From Francisella frigiditurris (lineage in GTDB: Bacteria > Pseudomonadota > Gammaproteobacteria > Francisellales > Francisellaceae): a stretch of DNA of 64,000 bases. This document shows, in pieces, positions 39,777 through 48,633 of this stretch. The position numbers and the translations under genes are program-made. Below the pieces are notes generated by a model. That model was not told where the DNA came from. It did not search any database and was given only the letters and a program-made list of their open reading frames with translations. Location: NCBI RefSeq assembly GCF_001880225.1, contig NZ_CP009654.1:1677001-1741000 (forward strand). Reading direction: 5' to 3'. How positions within the stretch are numbered: position 1 is the stretch's first letter; each line of letters starts with the position of its first letter.

Positions 39777-40457
39777 ATGATTTATAGCTTTCAATCATTT
39801 ATTAAAATGACTAGAGATAATAAAGGGCTAGAACAACAAACTGTTGCTGATGCTACAAATTTATCTCTTGATACAATAAAAACTATTGAAGAGGCTCATG
39901 GTAATATCCTATTACAAGAGTCCAGTACAGTTCTAAAAAACCAAATTAGAAGATATTGTGAATATTTAGAAGTTCCTGAGAAGAAAATAATATCTATATT
40001 AAACAAAGTTGATATTTTATATTATAAAAAAGCTAAATATGGAAAAATGAAAGTTTTTGATTATCTGAATCGATTAGCAATTCTAATGATTTCTATAGCT
40101 TTAATAGTTTTAGTTTTTGCTTTTGTTAAGAAACATGCTGCTGTAGGCACAAGTGAAACAGCTCCAAATAGAGAGAATACCCCTATAATTTATACTCCTA
40201 TAAACTATAGTGATGAATTTCAAAATAGATCTTCTTCAAATGAATCAAAAAAAGTAGAAGCTCACCCTCCTACACAAGCAAATATGAGTTCAATTCTAAT
40301 TGATGACAATATTAGTGATAATGACTCAAATATTACTGAAAGCAAGACTTCTTCTAAAAAAGCAGAAGCACATCCTCCTGCTCAAGCAAATATGGACTCA
40401 ATAGTTATTGATGATAATAACTCATCAAATACTCCTCCAATACCTCAAGAAGATTAA
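39777..40457 (+). CDS. RodZ-like helix-turn-helix membrane protein
   Basis: This 226-residue protein has an N-terminal HTH_25/Xre-like domain (about residues 5-85: GLEQQTVADATNLSLDTIKTIEE), a single membrane segment (about residues 101-120: LAILMISIALIVLVFAFV) and a low-complexity periplasmic tail. This matches the layout of RodZ-type cytoskeletal anchors, although the C-terminal domain of RodZ is replaced by an acidic repeat region. Two 21-residue repeats in the tail share the core EAHPP-x-QANM. It may help position MreB or may be a membrane-bound regulator; neither is proven. It is followed by an mscS gene after 68 bases. Confidence 0.62.
   Translation: MIYSFQSFIKMTRDNKGLEQQTVADATNLSLDTIKTIEEAHGNILLQESSTVLKNQIRRYCEYLEVPEKKIISILNKVDILYYKKAKYGKMKVFDYLNRLAILMISIALIVLVFAFVKKHAAVGTSETAPNRENTPIIYTPINYSDEFQNRSSSNESKKVEAHPPTQANMSSILIDDNISDNDSNITESKTSSKKAEAHPPAQANMDSIVIDDNNSSNTPPIPQED
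40248..40418 (+). repeat. Two in-frame 63-base direct repeats in the RodZ-like gene
   Basis: Copies at 40248-40310 and 40356-40418 (period 108 bases, 36 codons) both encode KK-x-EAHPP-x-QANM-x-SI-x-IDDN. Changes between them are mostly silent or conservative, suggesting duplication followed by selection on the protein. Confidence 0.85.
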
Positions 40458-40525
40458 AATAAAAAACTTTAATAAAATTAGATTTATAGTAATATTTCTA
40501 TTAGTAAGAAATAATTTAAAAAACA

Positions 40526-41653
40526 ATGAACATTCTAAATAATATACTTCTTAATATGGATAGTAGTATATCAATACGTAGTATTCTTTTTGTTTTAAGT
40601 ATAGACTTTATTATTTGTCTTTCGATTACAATCAGCTTAATCATATTGGGCTATATACTATCATTTAAAGTCAGTAACTCAATTAAACTATCTTTTTTTA
40701 GATCTATAAGATGGGTACTTTATATTTTAATATGGGTTTATTTTGTAAAAGTATCTATAGATTTAGTTTCAACTGTATACCTTACTGAGCATAAAGATCA
40801 GATTTATACTTATACTGAAAATGCAGTCAAGTTTTTAGTATATATTGCGATAATAATGAATATTTTTAAGTTTTTAAATAAAGTTAAACAAATAGTCATT
40901 GAAAAAAGCAAAAAAAATAGTGGTGGATATGATGACTTTAGAGATATCAATGCCATATTTAAAGCTTTAGAACTCTTAGCTGTGATAATATCAATTATAC
41001 TTATTTTAGCTGCTCTTGATGTTCCTCTGACAGCTCTAGGGGCATTTAGTGGAGTAGCTCTTGCAGGTTTAACTTTATCTCAAAGTACTTTACTTACAAA
41101 TTTCTTTGGTGGCTTGTTCGTAGTTTTTAATAGAAAATATTCTGAAGGAGATGTTATTGCCTCTGATATTAACTCTACTATAAAATTTGCAGGTTCTATT
41201 AAAAAAATAGGCATATTAACAACACAAGTAGATAATTATGAAACTGCGCCAATGCATATACCAAACTCTATATTTCTTACAACATGCATAACTACCACAT
41301 CAAGGAGAACTCATAGGCGAATTGTACAAAATATAACAATACCATATGAGAATCTAGATAAAGTTGAAATAATTAAACAGGATATTAAGAAAATGGTAAG
41401 AAACCATCCAGATATAGATGAAAATAAAACTATAGCTGTGTCTTTACTAACCGGGGGAACTATTATAGGTAATAGAACAGAGGGATCCTTTGGTGCAAAT
41501 GGTATAAATCTTCAAATATATGCTATGGTTAAGAAAGTTTTTTATGTTGATTTCCTTGAAGTACAAGACAGTATTCTTATAAAAACAGCTCAGATATTAA
41601 ATGGACATGGTATTGAATTTTCGATTAATCCGGTAACTATTCTGGCTAAATAA
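40526..41653 (+). CDS. MscS-family mechanosensitive ion channel
   Basis: This 375-residue protein has about four N-terminal membrane segments before the pore helix. The pore and beta-domain signature reads VPLTALGAFSGVALAGLTLS, then QSTLLTNFFGGLFVVFNRKYSEGDVI, as in MscS-like channels, with the cytosolic vestibule following (about residues 210-375). These channels open under membrane tension and release solutes on osmotic downshock. The size suggests a YbdG/YnaI-like member rather than the smallest MscS. It is the last plus-strand gene before the polysaccharide locus. Confidence 0.85.
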   Translation: MNILNNILLNMDSSISIRSILFVLSIDFIICLSITISLIILGYILSFKVSNSIKLSFFRSIRWVLYILIWVYFVKVSIDLVSTVYLTEHKDQIYTYTENAVKFLVYIAIIMNIFKFLNKVKQIVIEKSKKNSGGYDDFRDINAIFKALELLAVIISIILILAALDVPLTALGAFSGVALAGLTLSQSTLLTNFFGGLFVVFNRKYSEGDVIASDINSTIKFAGSIKKIGILTTQVDNYETAPMHIPNSIFLTTCITTTSRRTHRRIVQNITIPYENLDKVEIIKQDIKKMVRNHPDIDENKTIAVSLLTGGTIIGNRTEGSFGANGINLQIYAMVKKVFYVDFLEVQDSILIKTAQILNGHGIEFSINPVTILAK

Positions 41654-41766
41654 AGCAAGAATTTATGATTTTTCTCTATTATCTTTAAATATTCAACTTT
41701 ATTGATCTAGCAGCGCCATTTTACGCGCACTAATCATATCGTAAAAGAAGTTATAGAAAATTCACA

Positions 41767-42076
41767 ATGTTACCCTCAGTTCATAGTGAAGTTGTTGCTT
41801 ATACTACTACTTTTATTGAAATAGGATCTAAGATTAATCAGATTATCTTTAAGAGTTTAAGGATACTGTGGCAATAGAGTTTCCCCTTGATCGTAAAATT
41901 ACTGGCTTCATGTTTACTGAAGACCCATCTCCCACAGAAAAAAGTTACTTATAACTCAAGATGAATTACAAAAACTTTGGATTATATATAAAAGTGGTAT
42001 TGAATGAAGTTCTTAATTGAGATAATGAAATCTTCTTTAGCTGTGATAAGGATTTTTTAGAAACTATAAAAAGATG
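41767..42076 (+). pseudogene. Decayed coding remnant between mscS and the polysaccharide locus
   Basis: Short coding-looking stretches follow each other in different plus-strand frames: LPSVHSEVVAYTTTFIEIG (from an ATG at 41767), then FKDTVAIEFPLDRKITGFMF-TEDPSPTEKSYL, then LITQDELQKLWIIYKSGIE, then DNEIFFSCDKDFLETIKR ending near 42076. Each change needs a frameshift and stop codons intervene. The order and protein-like composition suggest one ancestral gene with three or more lesions. The original function is not recognised. The bases 41654-41766 show nothing clear. Confidence 0.5.
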
Positions 42077-42082
42077 AGCTAT

Positions 42083-43225
42083 TTAAAGCTTATCATCCAT
42101 AATATTTTTTACTAAATGAACAACCTCATCAACTTTCAATTCCTTCCACCATAAAACTGTAATACCAGATGCTTCATACTCCATACCTAATGTAGATTCA
42201 TAACTTAATGCCAAGTCGACTTTTGGATAATAATTTTTATCTTTAATTATCTCACATCCCTTAACTTTATAGTATGCTGAATCCTGATATAGAGGGTGTG
42301 GTTTAATATAAATCATAAAATCATTATATAGCTTTTTTACAATCTCAATTTCTCTCTCTATGCAATGAGGTTGACCTATTATAAGCATTGTTTTTCTTCT
42401 GGACTTTATCTCAGATAAATTAATAGATAGCGAAACTCTCTCAAAAATAATATTTTCAGCATTAAAAAGCTTTTTAAATAAAACTTCACTTTTATTATTA
42501 TAACAATATATCTTATCGATATTTTTGAATTTATATACTAAGCTTAAATTATTAGGTAAAATTCCGTGTTGAATGAGATTTACCTCCTTATCATAAAATA
42601 ATTGTTCAAATAATGTTGCCCATCTATCATAATGATTTGCAAAATATACATTTTTCACATCTTTCTTAATTTTACTTAATGATATATATGTCATAAACCA
42701 TTCATATGCAACATAGGTTTGTATAATATCAGTTTTATTTCTAAGTTTGATTAAAATATAAAACATAGAAACAATTGAAAACATATATGCCTTTATTAAA
42801 TCAAAAAGATTTAGATTAAAACCAAAAGGAATACTATGCATACTTCCAACACGATTAATGCTTAGAAAAGTTGTATCAGTATTTATAGATTCTTTAATTT
42901 TACTATATAAATACTCAACTCTTCTATTAGCTACTAAAACCACATTATCATGTATGTTGCTATTTTTATTTTTTTTAAGCTTAATAATATTTTTCATAAG
43001 TGATTTAAGAAAAAAAACCGGAGAGAATACAAAATAAACAAGGGCCAAAAAAGAATAGGTAACAATATTTATTTTATATTTTTTAACTAATGCTATTGTT
43101 TTGATTGACCTCACTGGAGTGAAACTCAATACAGATGTATTTTCTCTATTTAAAAACTCCTTATCTAAGCATATCTCATTAGATATAGAATAATAATAGG
43201 CTTTGAGCATATCTTTATATTTCAT
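42083..43225 (-). CDS. Putative GT-B-type glycosyltransferase (HP-motif; candidate nonulosonate transferase)
   Basis: This 380-residue protein lies at the end of the surface-glycan locus. It has one hydrophobic segment (about residues 57-76), then a Rossmann-like region with LIQHGILPN (219-225) and a C-terminal half with IYIKPHPLY (His310-Pro311) and ALSYESTLGMEYEASG (339-354). A His-Pro motif followed by a Ser/Thr-rich loop is shared by bacterial sialyltransferases and capsule GT-B enzymes, so it might transfer the CMP-activated nonulosonic acid made by this locus. That is inference. The ATG at 43225 is chosen; an in-frame ATG six codons upstream lies further inside wzx. Confidence 0.6.
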   Translation of the reverse strand: MKYKDMLKAYYYSISNEICLDKEFLNRENTSVLSFTPVRSIKTIALVKKYKINIVTYSFLALVYFVFSPVFFLKSLMKNIIKLKKNKNSNIHDNVVLVANRRVEYLYSKIKESINTDTTFLSINRVGSMHSIPFGFNLNLFDLIKAYMFSIVSMFYILIKLRNKTDIIQTYVAYEWFMTYISLSKIKKDVKNVYFANHYDRWATLFEQLFYDKEVNLIQHGILPNNLSLVYKFKNIDKIYCYNNKSEVLFKKLFNAENIIFERVSLSINLSEIKSRRKTMLIIGQPHCIEREIEIVKKLYNDFMIYIKPHPLYQDSAYYKVKGCEIIKDKNYYPKVDLALSYESTLGMEYEASGITVLWWKELKVDEVVHLVKNIMDDKL

Positions 43226-44477
43226 AATAAAATATCCCTCCAACTATTGTTATACAAATAGTAAAGATCATAATACTTCTAGCTAAATTAAAAGTGATAT
43301 TTTTCTCAATTTTTAGGCACTCCCTTCTTATTAAGAATAAATAACAGATATATGAGATAAATGTAGCTATAGCAGCCCCGAGCACACCTAAAATATAAGC
43401 AAACAAACACGTAAGCATAATATTAAGAATTGCTGTATAAAAAGTAGTCTTACTTATAATATATGCCTTAGCATGGAAAAAAAGATAATTTGCATAAAAG
43501 TAATATAACCCAAGCAGGTATATACCAAAATATATAAAGTATATAATCATAACCATATTTCTATTATAGTACTTTAATATGTGAGTAAACTTATTATCGA
43601 CACTGCAAATAAGTAGTATAATAAAAAAAAGGCAAATAGAAACTAAAGTGTATATTTTTATTATTTTTTTATCATATAGTCGCGTTTTCCACATATCATA
43701 ACTTTTTATCATATATGTGGGGACTATGAGAATTATAGCACTATTTATAAGCATAAGTCCCGCAGATATACTAAATGCTAGACTATAAACACCTAACATA
43801 GCACTACCTAACACATATTCAATTATTACTCTATCAGAACTACTCATTATCCACTGAGATATTCCATGTGGAATGAGTAAAATTGAAAACTTTAATGCTT
43901 TTTCTACTGATGTTTGTTTGTAATCAATATTATTTTTAATAAATAGGTGAATAATAACGAACACAACAAACAGTAGTAAGGCTAAAATATAATACACAAG
44001 CAAAACATATAATGTAGTCTGATAAATAGTTACATACAATATAACTAAGAATAAGACCAGTATCTTTAATAAATTTATAAAAAAATAAATAAAAGCCTTA
44101 TCTAATACTCTATAATATGTGATAATAAGATATATTATTCCTTCAAGAAAACCTATAAGAACACTATATATTATCCAACTAGTGCTGAAAAATACAAATA
44201 AAATAAATAATAATGTAACATTTAAAACAGTTGTAAATAAAAGATACTTTTTAAGTAAATAGTTGCCTTTGCATATATCCAGACTTCCTTCTCTTAAGAT
44301 AGATGATGATCCATTTAATGTAAGGATTGGCATTAATAGATTCGCTACTATAATTATAAGATTCCATTTACCAAAACTTGAAAGAGAGAATGATGCAGCT
44401 AGAAATGGAAAAAATAGTAGCAATGAACCTCTATTCAGAGCTATGCTACAGGCATATAAAAATATATTTTTTTTCAT
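43215..44477 (-). CDS. wzx: Wzx-type polysaccharide flippase
   Basis: This 420-residue protein has about 12 hydrophobic segments of the MATE/MVF-like polysaccharide-export fold: start KKNIFLYACSIALNRGSLLL, then FSLSSFGKWNLIIIVANLL, and the mid-protein SSSDRVIIEYVLGSAMLGVYSLAFSISAG that is characteristic of Wzx and RfbX. It would flip undecaprenyl-diphosphate-linked repeat units across the inner membrane for Wzy. The gene overlaps the downstream glycosyltransferase gene by 11 bases and the upstream acetyltransferase gene by one base. Wzx proteins are poorly conserved, so the symbol rests on topology and context. Confidence 0.82.
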   Translation of the reverse strand: MKKNIFLYACSIALNRGSLLLFFPFLAASFSLSSFGKWNLIIIVANLLMPILTLNGSSSILREGSLDICKGNYLLKKYLLFTTVLNVTLLFILFVFFSTSWIIYSVLIGFLEGIIYLIITYYRVLDKAFIYFFINLLKILVLFLVILYVTIYQTTLYVLLVYYILALLLFVVFVIIHLFIKNNIDYKQTSVEKALKFSILLIPHGISQWIMSSSDRVIIEYVLGSAMLGVYSLAFSISAGLMLINSAIILIVPTYMIKSYDMWKTRLYDKKIIKIYTLVSICLFFIILLICSVDNKFTHILKYYNRNMVMIIYFIYFGIYLLGLYYFYANYLFFHAKAYIISKTTFYTAILNIMLTCLFAYILGVLGAAIATFISYICYLFLIRRECLKIEKNITFNLARSIMIFTICITIVGGIFYYEI

Positions 44478-44923
44478 TATTTTTGAGATATCTTTTTTGC
44501 TGGGATGCCCGCGATAATAGAGGAGTCTTCAAAAGATTTATTAACCACACTATTTGCTCCTATAATACAGTTATTACCTATTTTAATATTGCCTAAAAGT
44601 TTTGCTCCAGTTGATATATATACATTATCCCCTATTACAGGCATAGATTCATCTTTCTGATTTTTCATTCCTAATGTAACATTATTATTAATAGTACAAT
44701 TACTTCCTATTTGGGCATTTCTTCCGACAACTATACTACCTAAATGAACAATTTTAAAATCTTTTCCTATTATAGCTGTAGGAGCTATATCAAAGTTATA
44801 TTTTAGCTTTGCACGCTGATATAGGAAATAGCCGAAAAACTTTGAAACATTATTATAAACATACGAATATATCCTAAAACTTCTAACAGCTCTATTTTCT
44901 GCATTAAAAATTGTTTTTATCAT
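44477..44923 (-). CDS. Left-handed beta-helix (serine O-acetyltransferase-like) acetyltransferase
   Basis: This 148-residue protein is made mostly of hexapeptide repeats (IVVGRNAQIGSNCTINNNVTLG, then IGDNVYISTGAKLLGNIKIG, then NCIIGANSVVNKSF) and ends IIAGIPAKKI, the pattern of CysE/WcaF-type O-acetyltransferases. In this setting it probably O-acetylates a sugar of the repeat unit using acetyl-CoA. The acceptor is unknown. It is placed between wzy and wzx. Confidence 0.82.
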   Translation of the reverse strand: MIKTIFNAENRAVRSFRIYSYVYNNVSKFFGYFLYQRAKLKYNFDIAPTAIIGKDFKIVHLGSIVVGRNAQIGSNCTINNNVTLGMKNQKDESMPVIGDNVYISTGAKLLGNIKIGNNCIIGANSVVNKSFEDSSIIAGIPAKKISQK

Positions 44924-44938
44924 TTTTAAACCTTATAA

Positions 44939-46261
44939 CTATAGAGTATAATCTCTTCGAACTGAATATTTAAACACAATATTACATACTAAAAAGAATA
45001 AAATAACTATTATAATATTCCATGGAATAAATACAGACCTAAGTGTAGAGAATATCAACACAAATTCATACAAATATATAAATCCCCACATCAAATTACC
45101 TTGAGAAAACTTTTTATAAATAAAGCTAATAATATATGAGTAAATAAGTAATGGAATCCATCCTAAAGTCATCCCATAGTAGTTCATATATAAATCAGCA
45201 GTAATTGGCCATTGCTGAGTTGCTCCATATGAGAGCCATTGATTTGGAAAAAACTCTTTGGTTAACATAACTGATAAATCAAAATTAGCATTTGTTGTAA
45301 TACCTAAAATATTAGTATATTTCATTAAAAATGAGTAGTCTATGTTGAAAAAACCAGGTGAATAATTATGAACCAAAAGATTTTGTAAATTTAAAACATT
45401 AAAATAGGTCATAATATACTCTAACGATGCTTGTGGAGTTGAATAATAACCATTAGAACGAATATAATTTGTTATGTAAAAAAATAAAGCCCCAAAAATA
45501 CCTATTAATAAAATCTTTTTTAATGAAATTTCAATATTGAATAATAGCGGAAAAAAATAAAATAATAGCAAAATTATAAGCTTACCTTTAAAACCTTGAA
45601 ATATAGAAATAAATACAATAAAGATTATTGATAATATTACAAAATAATGATTTCTCCTCTTTGTACTTCCAAAATCTCTGATTCCAAGGAGAAATGCTAG
45701 CAATATGGAAAGAAAAATAATAGCTAAAGATAATAACCCAAGACCTTTTCTTCCTATTAAATATGCTTCTTTATAATTTTGTAACCATAATAACCCGCCT
45801 GATAGAAAGATAAAAATAACCAATACGAACATAAAAATAATTAAAAGTAAGCCAATATTTTTTTTACTAACCTCATAGTTAAATTTTGCATCTATCTCAA
45901 TATTATTTAAAAAATAGTAAAAGCTATAAAAAAGCACATAAAACACCAACAACATATCTAAATAAACAAATTTTGATATATCTATAAAATCAGGTATTGA
46001 CCATGCTAAAACGTGTTGTATATTAAAGTAGCTATATATAACAAAAATACTAGGAGCTAACACCAAGTAACAACAGAAATATGCAAATACAATATTATTA
46101 GGATGCAATAGATATCTTGGCCTCATGCATAAAAAAGTAATTATAATACAAAAAGCAGTTAATAATATTGTAAAGTTATTCATTTCACTAATGATACAAT
46201 AACTACTAACAGTTAGTATATTTAGAACAGAAACAAAAGCTACTTTCTTTTTTACAAGCAT
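44939..46261 (-). CDS. wzy: Wzy-type O-antigen/polysaccharide polymerase
   Basis: This 440-residue protein has about 11-12 hydrophobic segments and one larger periplasmic loop (about residues 260-345, SNGYYSTPQASLEYIMTYFNV and following). The FQGFKGKLIILLLFY segment after a central helix resembles the G-x-K-x region of oligosaccharide repeat-unit polymerases. It would join repeat units in the periplasm. It shares its start with the ptmA-like stop (TAATG-type overlap). Wzy proteins vary greatly in sequence, so the call rests on topology and locus position. Confidence 0.78.
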   Translation of the reverse strand: MLVKKKVAFVSVLNILTVSSYCIISEMNNFTILLTAFCIIITFLCMRPRYLLHPNNIVFAYFCCYLVLAPSIFVIYSYFNIQHVLAWSIPDFIDISKFVYLDMLLVFYVLFYSFYYFLNNIEIDAKFNYEVSKKNIGLLLIIFMFVLVIFIFLSGGLLWLQNYKEAYLIGRKGLGLLSLAIIFLSILLAFLLGIRDFGSTKRRNHYFVILSIIFIVFISIFQGFKGKLIILLLFYFFPLLFNIEISLKKILLIGIFGALFFYITNYIRSNGYYSTPQASLEYIMTYFNVLNLQNLLVHNYSPGFFNIDYSFLMKYTNILGITTNANFDLSVMLTKEFFPNQWLSYGATQQWPITADLYMNYYGMTLGWIPLLIYSYIISFIYKKFSQGNLMWGFIYLYEFVLIFSTLRSVFIPWNIIIVILFFLVCNIVFKYSVRRDYTL

Positions 46262-47031
46262 TACACACTAAACCCATCATCAACTATAACATTTTGCCCA
46301 TTAACATATTTGCTCATATCTGAAAGTAAATAAACCAATGTTGCGTTTAAATCACTTTTATCAAGCATTCCTTTATTTAAGCATTTTTCTTTATATTTCT
46401 CTAAGAATGTTTCTGGTTGATTATCAAATATCCCGCCTGGACTTAAAGCATTTACTCGAATGTTCATCCCTTTGAAGTATTTAGCCATATACTTAGTCAT
46501 ATGTATTAAACCAGACTTTATAGCTGCATATTCTATAGGAGTTGTCATATTAGTTCCTTCATATATTTCAAACCTAGGAGCTACCACTCCATATATAGAA
46601 CTTATATTTATGATGTTACCAAATCCTTGTGCTTTAAAATATTCTGCAAACTGTTGTGACGTTGTAAAATACCCACCCAAGTTTAACCCTAAATTTTCAA
46701 CAAAATCATTATACTCAACATCGAAAAAATGCTTACCATAGTTTTTATTTCTAGGATAAGCATTATTGACCAAAGCATCTATCCTGCCATATTTATCATC
46801 AAGGTAATCGATACAAATATTTAATGAGCTTTTCGAAGTAATATCAAGCTTAACAAAATCAATATTTGTCGTTTTTAACTCTACCGAAAGCTTCTCTTTT
46901 GTTTTAACACCTGTTTCTTCATTTATATCAGCAATAATAGCAATTCCTTTATTTTCAATAACTGATTTCACAAACTCCTGACCAATTAATCCAGCTCCAC
47001 CAGTTATAACTACGACCTTACCGTTAAGCAT
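46261..47031 (-). CDS. ptmA: Short-chain dehydrogenase, PtmA-like
   Basis: This 256-residue classical SDR has the NAD(P)-binding ITGGAGLIGQEF near the N-terminus, NNAYPRN, an ISSIYG serine segment and the catalytic YAAIK (Tyr-x-x-x-Lys), then RVNALSPGGIFDNQPE and the C-terminal YVNGQNVIVDDGFSV. C. jejuni PtmA is of the same type and lies at the same place, right after the CMP-legionaminate synthetase. Its precise reaction in nonulosonate metabolism is not settled. It overlaps legF by eight bases. Confidence 0.8.
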   Translation of the reverse strand: MLNGKVVVITGGAGLIGQEFVKSVIENKGIAIIADINEETGVKTKEKLSVELKTTNIDFVKLDITSKSSLNICIDYLDDKYGRIDALVNNAYPRNKNYGKHFFDVEYNDFVENLGLNLGGYFTTSQQFAEYFKAQGFGNIINISSIYGVVAPRFEIYEGTNMTTPIEYAAIKSGLIHMTKYMAKYFKGMNIRVNALSPGGIFDNQPETFLEKYKEKCLNKGMLDKSDLNATLVYLLSDMSKYVNGQNVIVDDGFSV

Positions 47032-47728
47032 CTTTTCTTTCCTTCATTAGAAATTCTACAAACTTAAAATCTAACTCACTATCAATATCTATAGATCTCT
47101 CTTCTGGCATTACATAAAGTCCTGTTTTATCCAAAAACAAAGTTTTTTCATTTAGAATAACATCTCTTTTCCATATATAGATAGATGCATTCATGTCGTA
47201 GGACTCAGGAGCATCTTGTCTTCGGACAACAGTATTATCTAGTTTTTTTGACAAATATACTTTACCATCCTTATCTTGTTCAACTAAATTGAAATATGGG
47301 CTTCTTCTACCTGGCATTGCTGTTATAAGATTATCATTATCATCTTTTAATAACTGTGAAAATGAGTTCTTAATATCATCAACACTCCTCAATGGTGCTG
47401 TTACATCCAAATCAATAAGATAATCAAATATCTTATTATAATGCGCCTCACTTCTCATAAAAGCATCTTTTATAACTTCAAGTTTGCCTGCTGTATCACT
47501 TGCCATTTCAGGATCTCTTTTAAAAAACACTTCTGCACCATATTGCCTCGCTATATCTGCAATATCATCACTATCAGTACTAATAACCACATGCTCAAAA
47601 AGACCCGATGCTTTTGCTTGCTCTATGGTATAAGCAATTAATGGCTTTCCATTTATTTTCTTAATATTTTTATTTTTAACACCTTTTGAACCACCTCTTG
47701 CACAAATAGTACATAACACATTACTCAT
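47024..47728 (-). CDS. legF: CMP-nonulosonate cytidylyltransferase (legionaminic acid type)
   Basis: This 234-residue acylneuraminate cytidylyltransferase activates a nonulosonic acid with CTP to the CMP-sugar donor. The nucleotide-binding start CTICARGGSKGVKNKNIK-KINGKPL is intact, as are VVISTDSDDIADIARQYGAE, DLDVTAPLRSVDDI and the C-terminal SIDIDSELDFKF. The open frame extends to 47803, but the ATG at 47728 overlaps the ptmF stop by four bases (ATGA) and begins at the family's usual N-terminus. The position matches ptmB/legF in C. jejuni. Confidence 0.88.
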   Translation of the reverse strand: MSNVLCTICARGGSKGVKNKNIKKINGKPLIAYTIEQAKASGLFEHVVISTDSDDIADIARQYGAEVFFKRDPEMASDTAGKLEVIKDAFMRSEAHYNKIFDYLIDLDVTAPLRSVDDIKNSFSQLLKDDNDNLITAMPGRRSPYFNLVEQDKDGKVYLSKKLDNTVVRRQDAPESYDMNASIYIWKRDVILNEKTLFLDKTGLYVMPEERSIDIDSELDFKFVEFLMKERKDA

Positions 47729-48633
47729 TTGTTCTGCTCCTGAATAGTTGATATTGTTTCCATAACATTCATTGCTTCTTTTAAAGAGCAAATTACTTTG
47801 CAATCATTAATAGCATCTAAATGCATTTTTTCAAACATATAATTCCTCTCAAGGTTTGAGAAAGAATAAACTTCTTCTATCCCAACTTTATTTTTTTTAA
47901 CTAATCTATTAGATATAAAGTCAATCTTATATGTGTTCTCAATTGTTTCTAACAACAAACTTCTATGCGTCTGTTTGCTAATATAGTCAATTGAAATATT
48001 AACGAACACACTCTTATTAGTTCGGCCAATTAGCATAGTTAAATCATCTGAATCTATTTCTAAATCTGATACTTTTGTTTGATAACTTTTTACATCAATT
48101 ATTTGCCCACATAGCCATTGTACATAATCAATCTCATGGCTTAAGTCTAATAAAACCCCTCCACCATCTATTTTTTTAGCACTATAGCACTTTCTATAAT
48201 CGGTATCTGGTCTCCATAATGGTAAATACTGTCCACACTTAGCATATGCAACAATAATCTTTTCATCTTGAATAAACTTTATTAGCTTCTCTAATAAAGG
48301 ATGAAATCTAAGAACATATCCTACAAACACTTTATTATTTTTTATTTCTAAATTTTGTTTTGTCTGAAAAAGTGGTTTTTCACAGAGTATCAGTTTATCT
48401 GTGACAGTATTTTCTAAATATTCTAACTGTTCAAAGTGCTTATTTGTTTCAGAAGCTATTATAAAATAATCATATTGAACAATATTTACAACACTTTCTA
48501 AATCACTATAGCAAACAGTATTCTCTATAGTTTGCTTAGTTACCAAATCAACATTTTCTATTTCATTCAAGCCAGATAAGACTTCATAATGTCGCTTACC
48601 AATAGAACCAAAACCAATTATTAATGCTCTCAA
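47725..48633 (-). CDS. ptmF: Gfo/Idh/MocA-type oxidoreductase, PtmF-like
   Basis: This 302-residue protein has the Rossmann start MRALIIGFGSIGKRHYEVL and the ILCEKPLF motif carrying the catalytic Lys of the Gfo/Idh/MocA family. A C-terminal substrate domain follows (KKIDGGGVLLDLSHEIDYVQWL). It lies between ptmE and legF, exactly as ptmF does in C. jejuni. In that organism PtmF belongs to the legionaminic-acid gene set, but its exact substrate is not certain. It directly abuts ptmE. Confidence 0.82.
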   Translation of the reverse strand: MRALIIGFGSIGKRHYEVLSGLNEIENVDLVTKQTIENTVCYSDLESVVNIVQYDYFIIASETNKHFEQLEYLENTVTDKLILCEKPLFQTKQNLEIKNNKVFVGYVLRFHPLLEKLIKFIQDEKIIVAYAKCGQYLPLWRPDTDYRKCYSAKKIDGGGVLLDLSHEIDYVQWLCGQIIDVKSYQTKVSDLEIDSDDLTMLIGRTNKSVFVNISIDYISKQTHRSLLLETIENTYKIDFISNRLVKKNKVGIEEVYSFSNLERNYMFEKMHLDAINDCKVICSLKEAMNVMETISTIQEQNK

